This document shows positions 51,209 to 61,400 of a DNA stretch of 64,000 bases, piece after piece; within the stretch, counting starts at the first letter, position 1, and each line of letters starts with the position of its first letter. This stretch comes from a bacterium (GTDB taxonomy: Bacteria; Pseudomonadota; Alphaproteobacteria; SP197): assembly GCA_028821455.1 (NCBI GenBank), contig JAPPGE010000004.1:1-64000 (forward strand). The letters run 5' to 3'. The position numbers were made by a program, and so were the translations under genes. A model generated the notes under the pieces. That model was not told the origin of the DNA. It worked only from the letters and a program-made list of their open reading frames with translations, and made no database searches.

Positions 51209-51859
51209 TCAAGGCGCCCAGTAGACACGGGCAGGGTCGGGTCCGTCGAGGATCAGCCGGACCGGGGCGTCGCAGGGCCCGGACGCCGCCCATGCACGGT
51301 CGAAAGCTGCGCGTTTCCCTGCTCCGTGGATCAGCATGCAGCGCCGTCCCGCCCCGGTCAGCGCCGGCGCGGTCAGCGTGATGCGCTCCTCCGGCACACC
51401 GGGAGCGAAGAGGCGCAGAGCCGGTACGCTGCATTCCGCCGAAATCGCTTCATCCAGGCGGTCGGCGCCGGGAAAGAGCGAAGCGATGTGCAGATCCTCC
51501 CCCATTCCGAGCACGCAGGCATCAAGCGGCAAAAGTGTCGAGAGTGTCTGCTCGTCTTCGAGTTCGACGTAACGGGCTGCGCGGGCAGGACCGGCGAAAA
51601 GCGTCTCGTCGAACAGGCGTCGGTTTGAGCGCGGGTGATCGGACGCGACGCAGCGCTCGTCGGTAGGCATGACCGCAACCGCCGCCCAGTCGAGCGCATG
51701 ACCACCCAGTGCGACCAGGAAAGCCGCCGGTGTGACGCCACCCGGAACCGCCAGCGCGGCGCGGCCGGAACCCTGGATCGCCGCGTCCAGCACCGCCGCG
51801 ATGTCGTCGGCCAGAAGACGGGCGAGCGCGTCCCGGCTCGCGGCCTCGACAAGGCGCAT
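51209..51859 (-). CDS. pgl: 6-phosphogluconolactonase
   Basis: This 216-residue DevB/SOL-type lactonase hydrolyses 6-phosphogluconolactone. It has ALAVPGGVTPAAFLVALG, VAVMPTDERCVASDHPRSNR, CVLGMGEDLHIASLFPGAD and RITLTAPAL. In most relatives the GMGxDGHTASLFP block reads DGH; here it reads EDLH with the same spacing. The start at 51859 overlaps the zwf stop by one base (TGATG). It is in the usual zwf-pgl-edd order. Confidence 0.93.
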   Translation of the reverse strand: MRLVEAASRDALARLLADDIAAVLDAAIQGSGRAALAVPGGVTPAAFLVALGGHALDWAAVAVMPTDERCVASDHPRSNRRLFDETLFAGPARAARYVELEDEQTLSTLLPLDACVLGMGEDLHIASLFPGADRLDEAISAECSVPALRLFAPGVPEERITLTAPALTGAGRRCMLIHGAGKRAAFDRAWAASGPCDAPVRLILDGPDPARVYWAP

Positions 51860-53322
51860 CACGCCGCGAGGGCCCGCCACCGGCGGCCGTCTCGGTGCAT
51901 CAACATCAGCGCCTCCTCGGGTCCCGATGAGTAGCTGTCGTAGGACCGCGGTCCCTCGGGCGCGGTGTCCGCCGCGGCAATGATCGGATCGATCCAGCGC
52001 CAGGCTGCTTCGACCTCATCGTTGCGCATGAACAGCGTCTGATCGCCACGGATCACGTCCATCACGAGCCGTTCATAGGCACCCGGTATCCTCAGACCCT
52101 GCGCACCCAGGGTCTTGGCAAAGGTCATGTCAAGCGGCACCTGGCACAATCGCATGCCGCCGGGACCCGGCTCCTTGATGGTCAGTCTCAACGTGATCCC
52201 CTCGTCCGGCTGCAACCTGATCGCCAGCACGTTCGGATTTGTACCCCCCGCGCTTGCAGGAAAGATGGAATGCGGCGCGTCCTTGAAGACAACCGCGATC
52301 TCGGACACCCGCGCTTGCAGTCTCTTGCCGGTGCGCAGATAGAAGGGCGTTCCGTTCCAGCGCCAGTTGGCGATCTCCACCTTGATCGCCGCAAAGCTCT
52401 CCGTGCGTGAGCCGGGACTCCCCGCATCCTCGACATAGTCGGGCTCGCCATTGATGCCGCGATACTGGCCGAGCACGACGTCGCCAGGTCCGTCGAGCGG
52501 TTTCAGGCTGCGCAGCACCTTGAGCTTCTCGTCGCGTACCGCGTCAGGTTCAAAGTGCGCCGGAGGTTCCATCGCAATGAGGCATAGCAGCTGCAGAAGG
52601 TGATTCTGCATCATGTCACGAACGGCGCCGTTCTGGTCATAGTAGGCGCCGCGGCCGCGGACACCGACCCGCTCGGCGACGGTGATCTGCACGTGGTCGA
52701 CGTGGCGAGCGTTCCAGATCGGTTCGAACAGCGCATTGGCAAAGCGCAACGCCATGAGGTTCTGGACCGTCTCCTTGCCGAGAAAATGGTCGATGCGGTA
52801 GATCTGGCGCTCGTCGAATATCGTCGCGAGCTGGCGATTGAGCTTGCGCGCGCTCGCAAAATCGTGACCCAGAGGCTTCTCGACGACAAGCCGCGTGTCC
52901 GGAGTCAGGCAGCCACTCGTCGCCAGCCGTTCGCTGATCGGGGCAAAGAGTTGCGGCGCCACCGACAGATAGAAGACCCGCATGCGCTCGGAGTCCTTGA
53001 GCCGATGGAAGAGCGCAGCCCAACCGTCCTCGTCCGCCGCGTCCAGGCGAACATAGTCGAGCGCACAGAGAAACTCCGCCAACCGGTCGGGATCGAGCTG
53101 CTCTGGGCCCACATGTACCCTGAGCGCCGCCTCGACCCTGCGTCGAAAGCCGTCGGCGCCGAGATCCCTTCGGGCAGCGGCGATGATCCTCGAATCCGGC
53201 AACGCCTGCCCGTCGACCATCCGGCGAAAGAGTGCGGGCAGAAGCTTGCGCTGCGCGAGATCGCCAGTGCCGCCAAAGACCACGAGATCGAAGGGAACGA
53301 CCGGAATGACACGCGCAACCAT
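51859..53322 (-). CDS. zwf: Glucose-6-phosphate 1-dehydrogenase
   Basis: This 487-residue enzyme oxidises glucose-6-phosphate and opens the Entner-Doudoroff route. It has the cofactor motif VVFGGTGDLAQRKLLPALF, VVEKPLGHDFASAR, and the active-site block RIDHFLGKETVQNLMALRFA. The ATG at 53322 fits the family N-terminus. It overlaps the stop of a 53-codon frame (TAATG) preceded by a strong ribosome site, so translation may be coupled. The frame is open further upstream but that part is not Zwf-like. Confidence 0.95.
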   Translation of the reverse strand: MVARVIPVVPFDLVVFGGTGDLAQRKLLPALFRRMVDGQALPDSRIIAAARRDLGADGFRRRVEAALRVHVGPEQLDPDRLAEFLCALDYVRLDAADEDGWAALFHRLKDSERMRVFYLSVAPQLFAPISERLATSGCLTPDTRLVVEKPLGHDFASARKLNRQLATIFDERQIYRIDHFLGKETVQNLMALRFANALFEPIWNARHVDHVQITVAERVGVRGRGAYYDQNGAVRDMMQNHLLQLLCLIAMEPPAHFEPDAVRDEKLKVLRSLKPLDGPGDVVLGQYRGINGEPDYVEDAGSPGSRTESFAAIKVEIANWRWNGTPFYLRTGKRLQARVSEIAVVFKDAPHSIFPASAGGTNPNVLAIRLQPDEGITLRLTIKEPGPGGMRLCQVPLDMTFAKTLGAQGLRIPGAYERLVMDVIRGDQTLFMRNDEVEAAWRWIDPIIAAADTAPEGPRSYDSYSSGPEEALMLMHRDGRRWRALAA

Positions 53323-53483
53323 TACTGGCCCACTCCCAACAGGACCAGCTCCCCCGGCTGGCGCGCACGCGGTCCGGTCAAGGCGGTCCGCAAGGGCGCC
53401 GGGCTGATCGACGTGACAGAAAGGTTGGTGTCGAAGCCCATCTCCGACAGCGCGTGCAGCGTCATCGTATCGCAGGAGGGCAT
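53322..53483 (-). CDS. Small leader protein coupled to zwf
   Basis: A 53-codon frame begins at an ATG (53483) with AAAGGAG seven bases upstream, the best ribosome site in this region, and ends with TAA overlapping the zwf ATG (TAATG). The product starts MPSCDTMTLHALSEMGFDTN and has no signal peptide, membrane segment or family I recognise. It may be a real small protein, a leader peptide whose translation controls zwf, or a remnant of a larger gene. Its overlap and spacing look like the rest of this operon, which favours translation. Confidence 0.45.
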   Translation of the reverse strand: MPSCDTMTLHALSEMGFDTNLSVTSISPAPLRTALTGPRARQPGELVLLGVGQ

Positions 53484-53732
53484 CGTGATGCTCCTTTCGG
53501 CTTTCCGGTCTTTCGCCGACCCTGTACAAGTTGGCGTTAAACTCTTGATAAAGGGTCTTTTGTTCTCTCAACCAATTGCCCTGGGGCGGATTCCGCAACC
53601 ATCCGCTGCCCGCATGCAGCCCGAACCGGGAGAACGGCCGTGGGCAATGTCACTCCCGGCGATATCCACACAAGGCGCTCAACGCCTGCAGAACCGCATA
53701 CGCCATCCGCGCCGACAAAATCAAGGTCACTC
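53484..53732. other. Upstream region of the Entner-Doudoroff operon
   Basis: About 250 bases upstream of the small frame, which should hold the operon promoter. The patch 53520-53570 is relatively AT-rich, with CCCTTTATCAAGAG and TTGAGAG on the minus strand, but I cannot fix a -10/-35 pair. Confidence 0.4.
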
Positions 53733-53929
53733 AAGATGATTTCCTTACACACGGGAGGTCTGCTGGTGATGGTGAGTGTGGCCCTGTCATCGATGATGGT
53801 GGTGGCGCCCGGTGCCTGTTCTGCTTGCCGGTGGGCATCGAGGATGGGAGCGGCCTGGCGTTCGAGACATCCGGAGAGGATGACGTTGGTGGCGTGGGCC
53901 ATGTCGAAGAGAGGGCGGATGACGACACA
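53733..53929 (-). pseudogene. prmA: Remnant of a second prmA 3' end
   Basis: The minus strand here encodes RPLFDMAHATNVILSGCLER, then QAAPILDAHRQAEQAP and DRATLTITSRPPVCK. This matches the last 65 residues of the intact PrmA at 55252-56061 (RPLIDMAPAIRAGTVILSGF and following) at about 75-80% DNA identity by eye, in frame, with a small internal deletion. The rest of prmA is absent. It is a direct repeat of the prmA 3' end, 1.3 kb from it on the same strand. Confidence 0.82.
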
Positions 53930-54012
53930 CCACAATGGCCGGCCACCGATCCCGACATGGACATTGACTGTCCAGGCGGGCCACATTGTCGCCCAGCGAG
54001 ACGGATCAGTAC

Positions 54013-54276
54013 ATGCGCACCGTCGTCTGCGCCCGCATCGGCGAGAAGACCAAGGAAGAGGCCGCCGCCGTACTCGATGCGATCGGCCTTACCGTGTCGG
54101 ATGCCTTCCGCCTGATGATGGTGCGGATCGCGGCCGAGAAACGCCTGCCTTTCGAGCCCCTGGTGCCGAATCCGGAAACCATTGCGGCCATGGAGGCGGC
54201 GAGGCGGGGCGATCTGGTTACGGTCGGCGACGTCAACGGCCTGATTGCTGACCTCAATGCGGACTGGCCGAGTTGA
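54013..54276 (+). CDS. RelB/DinJ-family antitoxin, apparently orphan
   Basis: This 87-residue protein has the ribbon-helix-helix start of RelB/DinJ antitoxins: RTVVCARIGEKTKEEAAAVL, then DAIGLTVSDAFRLMMVRIA and EKRLPFEPLVPNPETI. Such antitoxins repress their operon and neutralise RelE/YafQ-type nucleases. No toxin gene follows; the next gene is a NYN protein behind a terminator. The ATG at 54013 is the conserved start; 53986 is in frame. The toxin may be lost, or the C-terminal part may work with another locus. Confidence 0.82.
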   Translation: MRTVVCARIGEKTKEEAAAVLDAIGLTVSDAFRLMMVRIAAEKRLPFEPLVPNPETIAAMEAARRGDLVTVGDVNGLIADLNADWPS

Positions 54277-54376
54277 CGTCCCGCAATTCGGTCGTTATGG
54301 TTCACTGGAATCCGCCCCTTGGCAGTACGCCCTGCTTCCGTCCCCAATCTGGGGCCGGTGATCGAAAGCGAGGCCG

Positions 54377-54394
54377 AGCCCTTGGGGCTTTTTT
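54377..54394 (+). terminator. Rho-independent terminator after RelB-like gene
   Basis: AGCCC and GGGCT form a five-base stem around TTG, followed by a run of six T. It lies 101 bases after the antitoxin stop and 22 bases before the NYN gene start. Confidence 0.65.
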
Positions 54395-54415
54395 GTGCGT
54401 TGGGAACGATGTGTC

Positions 54416-55129
54416 TTGGCCAAGGCAGCTATCCTCATTGACGGAGGTTACTTCCTGAAGAGGCTGCCGTTGGTTCGACCGGATGTGAACGCATCCGACC
54501 CCGAAGCCGTGGCGAGGTCGGTCGAACAACTCGTTCGGGGCCACCTGCGCCAGCTTGGCTCGATCCATGCGGTCGCGAATCCCCTTAGCCTTCTCTACCG
54601 CACCTTCTACTATGATGCGGAGCCCTATGGCCACAAGGGTCACACACCGATTGGCGGGCGACCGGTCGACTGGTCTGGCACCGAACAGGCGGTGTTTCGA
54701 AGGGATCTGTTCGACGTGCTGCGCGCCTCACCCAATGTTGCGGTGAGGCTTGGCGAGGTCCGCAGGGATGGTAACCGTGCTTGGATTCTGCACGAGCAGG
54801 CACGAAGAGATCTTCTCGCGGGACGTCGCGCTGTTGCAGATCTGACCGATGGTGATTTTGCCCCCGCGCTTCGGCAAAAGGGCGTCGACATGCGGATTGG
54901 ACTCGATATCGCGACCATCACCCTCAAGCGTCAGGCAAGCATCATTGTTCTCGTTTCCGGCGACGCAGACTTCGTGCCGGCGGCCAAGCTAGCCCGCCGC
55001 GAGGGCGTACAGTTCATTCTGGATCCGCTGTGGCAGCGTATTCCGCCCGATCTCTCCGAGCACATCGACGGTCTGCGGAGCGGATTCTATCTGCCGCGGC
55101 ACAGGAACGGACCAGCCAGCGAGGAGTGA
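54416..55129 (+). CDS. NYN-domain protein (LabA-like PIN nuclease fold)
   Basis: This 237-residue protein has the NYN/PIN fold: ILIDGGYFLKR with the first acidic residue (Asp9), DLTDGDFAPALRQKGVDMRI, and IIVLVSGDADFVPAAKLARR with the Asp pair expected at the metal site. LabA-like proteins are thought to cut or bind RNA. The TTG at 54416 begins the conserved segment; a GTG at 54395 would lie inside the terminator T-run. It stands alone between an orphan antitoxin and prmA. No partner is evident. Confidence 0.82.
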   Translation: MAKAAILIDGGYFLKRLPLVRPDVNASDPEAVARSVEQLVRGHLRQLGSIHAVANPLSLLYRTFYYDAEPYGHKGHTPIGGRPVDWSGTEQAVFRRDLFDVLRASPNVAVRLGEVRRDGNRAWILHEQARRDLLAGRRAVADLTDGDFAPALRQKGVDMRIGLDIATITLKRQASIIVLVSGDADFVPAAKLARREGVQFILDPLWQRIPPDLSEHIDGLRSGFYLPRHRNGPASEE

Positions 55130-55251
55130 AACTGTCCGGATGTCGAGGCCGCAGAAGACGCACCACGGCATTCGGGGATGTGGACACAGGAACCCGACAC
55201 ATTCGGACGTCTCCGCCTTCGCCGCAACAGACTATGGAGCCGGCAGGTCGG

Positions 55252-56061
55252 TCATGATGATTTGATCCGGCATACGGGAGAACTGCTGGCGAGGGTGAGT
55301 GTGGCCCAGTCGTCGGTGATGATGGTGGCGCGTGGTGCGTATCCGGCCTGGCGGTAGGCCTCGAGGACGGGGGCGGCCTGGTCTACGAGAAATCCCGACA
55401 GGATGACGGTGCCGGCACGGATGGCGGGGGCCATGTCGATGAGGGGGCGGGCGAGGATGTTGGCGACGACGAGGTCGAAGTGTGCTGGGGAGAAGGCGCT
55501 GAAGGCATGTGAGCAGACGAGGTGGATGCGGCGGGCGAGACCGTTCCCGGCGATCTGGCTCTGAGCGAAGGAAAGGGCGAGGGGATCGTTGTCGACGGCG
55601 ATGATGTGGCAGTCCCACAAGACGGCCGCGGCGATCGAGAGAATGGCCGACCCGCATCCCATGTCGAGGACGGTGCGGGGCGGCGTCCTGAGGGCGGCAA
55701 GGGCCTTGAGGCACCCGGCGGTACTCGGGTGCTCGCCGGTTCCGAACCCGGCCCCGGCCTTCATGCGGATGAGGTGCCGGGACGCGTCCGCCGGATCGTC
55801 GCCGTGGACGATGGCGAAGGGTCCGACGACGAGGGGCGGAAATGAGCGGACGTTCTCGGCGACCCAGTCCTTCGCCGGCAGTTCATGGAGAGCGGGCGTC
55901 AAGCCGAGATGCGTCTCGAGATGACGGCGCGCGCGTTCGGCCTCCTCGCGGCTGGCGAAGAGGGCCTGGACGCATGTGCCGAAGAGGGAAAGGGCCAGGG
56001 GCTCCAACTCCTCGAGGAGATCGTGTGCGCTTGAGTGCTCTGCCTCGATTTGCCAGGTCAT
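55252..56061 (-). CDS. prmA: Ribosomal protein L11 methyltransferase
   Basis: This 269-residue enzyme trimethylates ribosomal protein L11. It has KAGAGFGTGEHPSTAGCLKA, the SAM motif TVLDMGCGSAILSIAAA, IAVDNDPLAL and the NILARPLIDMAP block. The ATG overlaps the helicase stop (ATGA), so both are co-transcribed. Its 3' end is repeated at 53733-53929 and, in miniature, at 18475-18510. Confidence 0.93.
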   Translation of the reverse strand: MTWQIEAEHSSAHDLLEELEPLALSLFGTCVQALFASREEAERARRHLETHLGLTPALHELPAKDWVAENVRSFPPLVVGPFAIVHGDDPADASRHLIRMKAGAGFGTGEHPSTAGCLKALAALRTPPRTVLDMGCGSAILSIAAAVLWDCHIIAVDNDPLALSFAQSQIAGNGLARRIHLVCSHAFSAFSPAHFDLVVANILARPLIDMAPAIRAGTVILSGFLVDQAAPVLEAYRQAGYAPRATIITDDWATLTLASSSPVCRIKSS

Positions 56062-58265
56062 GCCGGCGTGACGAAGGCCGCCATGATCTTCTTGCGTCCG
56101 GCCTTGTCGAAGGCGATGTCGAGCTTCTCGCCGTCTGCCTTGAGGACACGGCCGTAGCCGAACTTGTCGTGGAAGATGCGCGTGTCGGGCTCTGGCGGCG
56201 GGTTGGTGCCTGGCGCCGCCGGGGTGGCCTGTGAGGGAAACTGCTGCTGGCGGCGGGCCAGGGTGCGGGCGAAATTGCTGTCGGTGACGGCCGCGCCGAA
56301 CTCCGACATGTTGCGGTAGCCGACGAGGGGGGATTCATCCTTCTGGACATGTTCACCCGGAAGTTCGGCGAGGAAGCGCGAGGGGATGTTGGACACGGTC
56401 TGGTTGTAGATCCGCCGGGTGGCCGCATGGAAGATGGCGACGCGCCGGCGTGCCCGGGTGAGGGCGACGTAGGCGAGACGGCGTTCCTCCTCGAGACCCG
56501 CGTTGCCGCTCTCCTCGAGGGCGCGCCGGTGGGGAAAGAGCTCCTCTTCCCAGCCGGGCAGGATGACAGTGTCGAATTCGAGGCCCTTGGCCGCATGGAG
56601 CGTCATGATGCTGACCATGTCGCCGTCAATGGCGACATCCCCGTCGGTGACCAGGCTCACGTGGTCCAGGAACTCCTCGATGTTCTCGAACTCGGCCAGC
56701 GCGACGACGAGTTCCTTCAGGTTCTCGAGCCTCGTTGGAGCGTGGATGGACTTGTCCTTCTGCCACATCTCCGTATAGCCCGATTCATCGAGGACGATGG
56801 CAGCAACCTCCGCCGGAGTCTTGCGGCTGGCCTCGGCGCGCCAGCGGTCGATGTTCTCGATGAAGAGACGCAGGGTGCGCCGCCGCGCCGGCGGCAGCGT
56901 CGTGTCGCCCGCGACGTGGCGCGCGGCGCCAAGGAGACTGGTCCCGGCCTTGCGCGCGTGGTCATGGAGCGGAAGCAGTGACTTTTCGCCGAGGCCGCGT
57001 CTGGGGAGGTTGATGATCCTCTGGAAGGCGAGGTCGTCGTCGTCCTGGCGCACCAGGCGCAGGTAGGCGAGGGCATCGCGGATCTCGCGGCGTTCGTAGA
57101 ACCTCAGGCCGCCGATGATGCGATAGGGCACACCCAGCGTGATGAAGCGTTCCTCGAAATGTCGTGTCTGGTGGCCGGCCCGCACCAGCACCGCCATCTC
57201 GCTGAGCGGATTCTTCTTCCTGTGGAGGTTCTCGACCATGTCGCCCACGGCATGGGCCTCGTCCTCGCCGCTCCACACGCCGTTGACGGCGATGGGTTCC
57301 CCGGCGTCGTCGCCGTCGGGTGTCCACAGGGTCTTGCCGAGCCGGGAGCGGTTGTGGGCGATGAGGCCCGAGGCCGCGGCGAGGATGCGGGGCGTCGAGC
57401 GGTAGTTGCGCTCAAGGCGCACGATGGTGGCCCCGGGAAAGTCCTGTTCGAACTTGAGGATGTTGCCGACCTCCGCGCCACGCCAGCCATAGATCGACTG
57501 GTCGTCGTCGCCGACGCAGCAGATGTTGCCCGATCCGCGGGCGAGCAGGCGCAGCCACAGGTACTGGATCGCGTTGGTGTCCTGGTATTCGTCGACGAGG
57601 AGGTAGCGGAATCTCCTGTGCCAGACGTCAAGCACATCCGGGTGGTCGAGGAGGAGGCGGTAGGGCTTGAGCAGCAGGTCCCCGAAATCGGCCGCATTGA
57701 GGGATTCGAGGCGTTCCTGATAGGCGCGGTAGAGGGCCTGGCCCCGGCCGTGCGCGAACGATGCCGCCTCCTCCCTGGGGAGCTCATCGGGGGTCCATCC
57801 CCTGTCCTTCCACTTCTGGATCAGGAACGAGAGCATGCGTGGAGGCCAGCGCTTGTCATCGAGGTTGGCCGCCTCGACGAGTTCGCGCGCCAGGCGGACC
57901 TGGTCGTCGGTATCGATGATGGTGAACCCGGACTTCAGGCGCACGAGTTCCGCATGCCGCCGCAGCATGCGCGCGCCGATGCCGTGAAAGGTGCCGATCC
58001 ACAGGCCGGCCGTGGACTGTCCGATGAGGGCGCTCACCCGTTCCGACATCTCGCCGGCGGCCTTGTTGGTGAAGGTCACCGCGAGGATCTGGCCTGGCCA
58101 GGCCCTCCCGGTTTCGATGAGATGGGCAAGGCGCACGGTCAGCACGCGGGTCTTTCCGGTACCCGCGCCGGCGAGCACGAGGACCGGCCCGTCAACGGCC
58201 TCGACCGCCTCGCGCTGTGCCTCGTTGAGGCCTTCAAGAAGGGGGGTTGGACAAGCACCCTGCAT
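56058..58265 (-). CDS. UvrD/PcrA-family ATP-dependent DNA helicase
   Basis: This 735-residue superfamily 1A helicase unwinds DNA 3' to 5' in repair and replication restart. It has the Q-motif LNEAQREAV, Walker A AGAGTGKTRVLTVRLA (about residues 32-47), LAVTFTNKAAGEM, GTFHGIGARML, Walker B LLVDEYQDTN, DDDQSIYGWRGAE, MTLHAAKGLEFD and YVALTRARRRV. The C-terminal end (RIFHDKFGYGRVLKADGEKL) is the Tudor-like tail of PcrA/UvrD. The start follows AGGAGAGG. It is shared as the first gene with prmA. Confidence 0.93.
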   Translation of the reverse strand: MQGACPTPLLEGLNEAQREAVEAVDGPVLVLAGAGTGKTRVLTVRLAHLIETGRAWPGQILAVTFTNKAAGEMSERVSALIGQSTAGLWIGTFHGIGARMLRRHAELVRLKSGFTIIDTDDQVRLARELVEAANLDDKRWPPRMLSFLIQKWKDRGWTPDELPREEAASFAHGRGQALYRAYQERLESLNAADFGDLLLKPYRLLLDHPDVLDVWHRRFRYLLVDEYQDTNAIQYLWLRLLARGSGNICCVGDDDQSIYGWRGAEVGNILKFEQDFPGATIVRLERNYRSTPRILAAASGLIAHNRSRLGKTLWTPDGDDAGEPIAVNGVWSGEDEAHAVGDMVENLHRKKNPLSEMAVLVRAGHQTRHFEERFITLGVPYRIIGGLRFYERREIRDALAYLRLVRQDDDDLAFQRIINLPRRGLGEKSLLPLHDHARKAGTSLLGAARHVAGDTTLPPARRRTLRLFIENIDRWRAEASRKTPAEVAAIVLDESGYTEMWQKDKSIHAPTRLENLKELVVALAEFENIEEFLDHVSLVTDGDVAIDGDMVSIMTLHAAKGLEFDTVILPGWEEELFPHRRALEESGNAGLEEERRLAYVALTRARRRVAIFHAATRRIYNQTVSNIPSRFLAELPGEHVQKDESPLVGYRNMSEFGAAVTDSNFARTLARRQQQFPSQATPAAPGTNPPPEPDTRIFHDKFGYGRVLKADGEKLDIAFDKAGRKKIMAAFVTPA

Positions 58266-58421
58266 GGTGAGCCTCTCCTATCACAGGTCCGCGATCCTGT
58301 TCAGATAAGGCATGTGGACAGCCTGGATTCACTGGGAAGCGGTTGAGTGCCATGATACCGCCCTCCACGGCGTGCCAGGTTTCTCACCGGAACATTCCGG
58401 ATATGAAGGAGACGGGTAAGG

Positions 58422-61400
58422 TTGCGCAAGGTTTTCTGGATAGCGGCGGCTCTCGTGGTCGTGTTGCTGGCCGCCGGGGCTTTCTGGCACCTGACTCGCG
58501 ATCTCGATCGGTACCGTGACGAGGTTGAGAAGCAGCTCGAGGCGTTGACCGGCCGCAACGTGACGGTTTCCGGCGACCTCAGCCTGGCGTTGGTTCCCGA
58601 TCTCAAGGTGGCCCTGAGCGATGTCACCATTGGTGACGAGCATGCTCCCTGGCTCAGCCTGCCGGAGGTCCACGCTGTCGTTTCCCTGACATCGTTGCTG
58701 ACCCTTGATCTGGCCATTGAGAGGATCAGGATTGTCGGGCCGGCCCTGACCGTCGGCGGACCCGACATGACCGGTGCCCTCACTGCCGGCCGGGCGACTC
58801 CGCACCCGGAGGTGAGGATCGACACCGTCGAGATCGTCGACGCCACGGTGACCTGGCACAGCAAACTCCAGGGTACTCGGGTGTTCGAAGGCCTCGATCT
58901 TGCCGTCGAGTCCAAGGGCGTGGACGGCCCCTTCGAGATCACCGGCAGTCTTTCGGGGAATGGCGGGGGCTGGACGCTCGAAGGCGCCCTTGGCCGGCTG
59001 ACCCGATCTTCTCTTCCGGTGGGCTTCGCCATCATGTCCGACGACGGCACCTCATTGCGTGCATCCGGGAGTCTCCAGGACTGGAAGAACGAGGCCCGGT
59101 TCGCCGGTACCGTGAGGCTTGATGTCCCCGATCTCGGAAGGCTGACCGGGCTCGCCGCGGCTCAAGCGTTGCCGGCGTCGTTCGATGCCGTGACGGCGAT
59201 CAGCGCCGATGCTGTCGAGATCAGCGACCTTGCCCTGCAGTTCGACGACTCTGTTGCCTTCGGAACCATCGAATCGTCGGCAGGTCAGCTGGCGGTCCGG
59301 ATGAACTCCAGCAGGCTTGATTTCGATCATCTCGTGGCGCTGGCCCAGGAGATGGACAGCGACCATCCGGTGTTCGCCTGGCTGCGGGGGCGCCATGTCT
59401 CCATGGATGTCGCGATTGAACATGCCCTATACCGGAACCAGACGGCGCGACAGGTCGAGGTGGTGGCGTCCGTAGCCGATGGCACGGTTGACATTGAGCG
59501 GGCTGCCGCACTCCTGCCGGGCAACACCCACGCCCTGGTGACCGGTGTCGCCACCATCAAGGGTGACGTGCCGATTTTCCGCGGCCCGCTCGATGTCACG
59601 TCCAGTGATCTCAGGAGCACACTCGGATGGCTCGGGGTGGACCTGGAGGGCATTCCCCGGGACCGGCTGAGGACCGCCCGGTTGTCGGCGCACTGTGAAG
59701 CAACGCCGGGATCCGCCGTGCTGTCCGGCATGGACCTTGTTCTCGATTCATCCCGTGTGACCGGGACACTCATCAGCCTCTTCGCCGGAAAGAGGAGTTT
59801 CATTGCCGATCTCGGCATCGATGAACTTGCCCTCGACGCCTATCTTCCTGCCGGCTTGCCGGACACCCTCCCGGAGATCGAGTGGACCGGGTTCGCTCTC
59901 GATGTCAGAAGTAAGATCGGAACACTGGTCATGGGCGATGTCGTCGCCACCGGGGTCTTTGTCGATGGCGCCGTGAACCAGGGCGCCATCGAGTTTCGAC
60001 GCCTCGAGGCGCGTGATGTCTCGGGAGCTGCCGTCAGGGCCACGGGGACGATCGAGCCGGCACACCGGAGCCTGGCGTTCGACGTCGAGATCGGAGCGTC
60101 CGACATGGGCGCCATCGCGCGCAGGGCCGGTATCGAAACGTCGTTCGATCTCTACAAGCTGGGGACCGTGGACCTGTCGCTTGCCGCGCACGGGTCATTC
60201 GATGACATCGACCTTGAGGGCGTGCTGGCGACAGCGGTCGCGGACTTCACCGTCAGGGGCCATCTGGCCCGGCCGCTCGCCGGCCCGTCGTTCCAGGGCG
60301 TCCTCGACGTCGAAGGCGAGAGCCTGGTGGCCGCAGCCGATGTTGTCGGGCTGGATGTACCGGAAGGGGAAGGCGAACCCTTCATGCTGACTGCCGACAT
60401 CGACCTGACACCTCACGAGTTGAGTCTTGCCATTGCCGCCGAATCCCTTGGCGCCACCCTCGACGCCGATGGCCGCCTTCGGAACGCGGTTCTGGAAGAG
60501 GGCAGCGCCGTTCTCAAGCACGCCGATACCGGTGACCTGATGGACTATTGGGGCCTTGCCGGCGGTGCGGACCTGGAAGGGCCCCTCGACATCGCCGTCA
60601 AGGTCACCGGGTCGCTTGATCAGGGAATGGTCGAGTTTGAGCGGGCGAGCGTGGGGCCGTCCTCGTTCGAAGGCGCGGCCGAGTGGTCGACAGCTGACGC
60701 CCGGCCGGTCATCCATCTTCGTCTCGCAGCGGATACGATTGTTCTCGATGCCCTGGCCAGCCGGCTTCCCGGGGTCATCAATGATGTGGATGGACGCGTC
60801 GACCTTGTGGCGGATCACCTCTTCGTCGGCGGCGTGTCACTCGACGATGTTCTCCTGCGATCCGCGGCAGAAGGAGGTGTCCTTCATCTCGAAACCCTGT
60901 CGGGCTCCCTCTTTGGCGGAACGGTTCTCGTCTCCGGCGCCGCCCGTTACGGTCTGCCCCACGAGATGACCTACTCCCTTGCCCTCGAAGACGGTGAACT
61001 CAGGGAAGTTCTCGTTGCCCTGGCGGGACGGGACACGCTCTCCGGCCGCCTACAGCTCGCGGTCGACGGAACAGCGCGTGGACTCACGGGCGAGGACCTC
61101 CTGCAGAGCCTTGCCGGCGAGGGACGGATCTCGCTCCGGCGTGGCGCGGTGGAGGGTTTCGACTTTCAGGCGATGGCGGGTCTGCTGAGTGATGGCCCGG
61201 AGAGTTCCGACATTGCGGAAGAGATGTTGCGTTCCACCGGCGAGGGCACGTCGGAAATCATCACGGCCGGCGCCTCCTTTTCCATGTCGAGGGGTGTCGT
61301 CCGTTCGGACGACCTCTCCGTCATCTTCAATGGTGCCGAAGGCAACTATGAGATCGAGGTCGACCTGCCACGCCACTGGATCAATCTCGACGGATCGGTG

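Noticed and set aside
54277-54415. A RelE-type toxin after the RelB-like gene
   Set aside because: The space holds only a terminator and is too short for a toxin gene.
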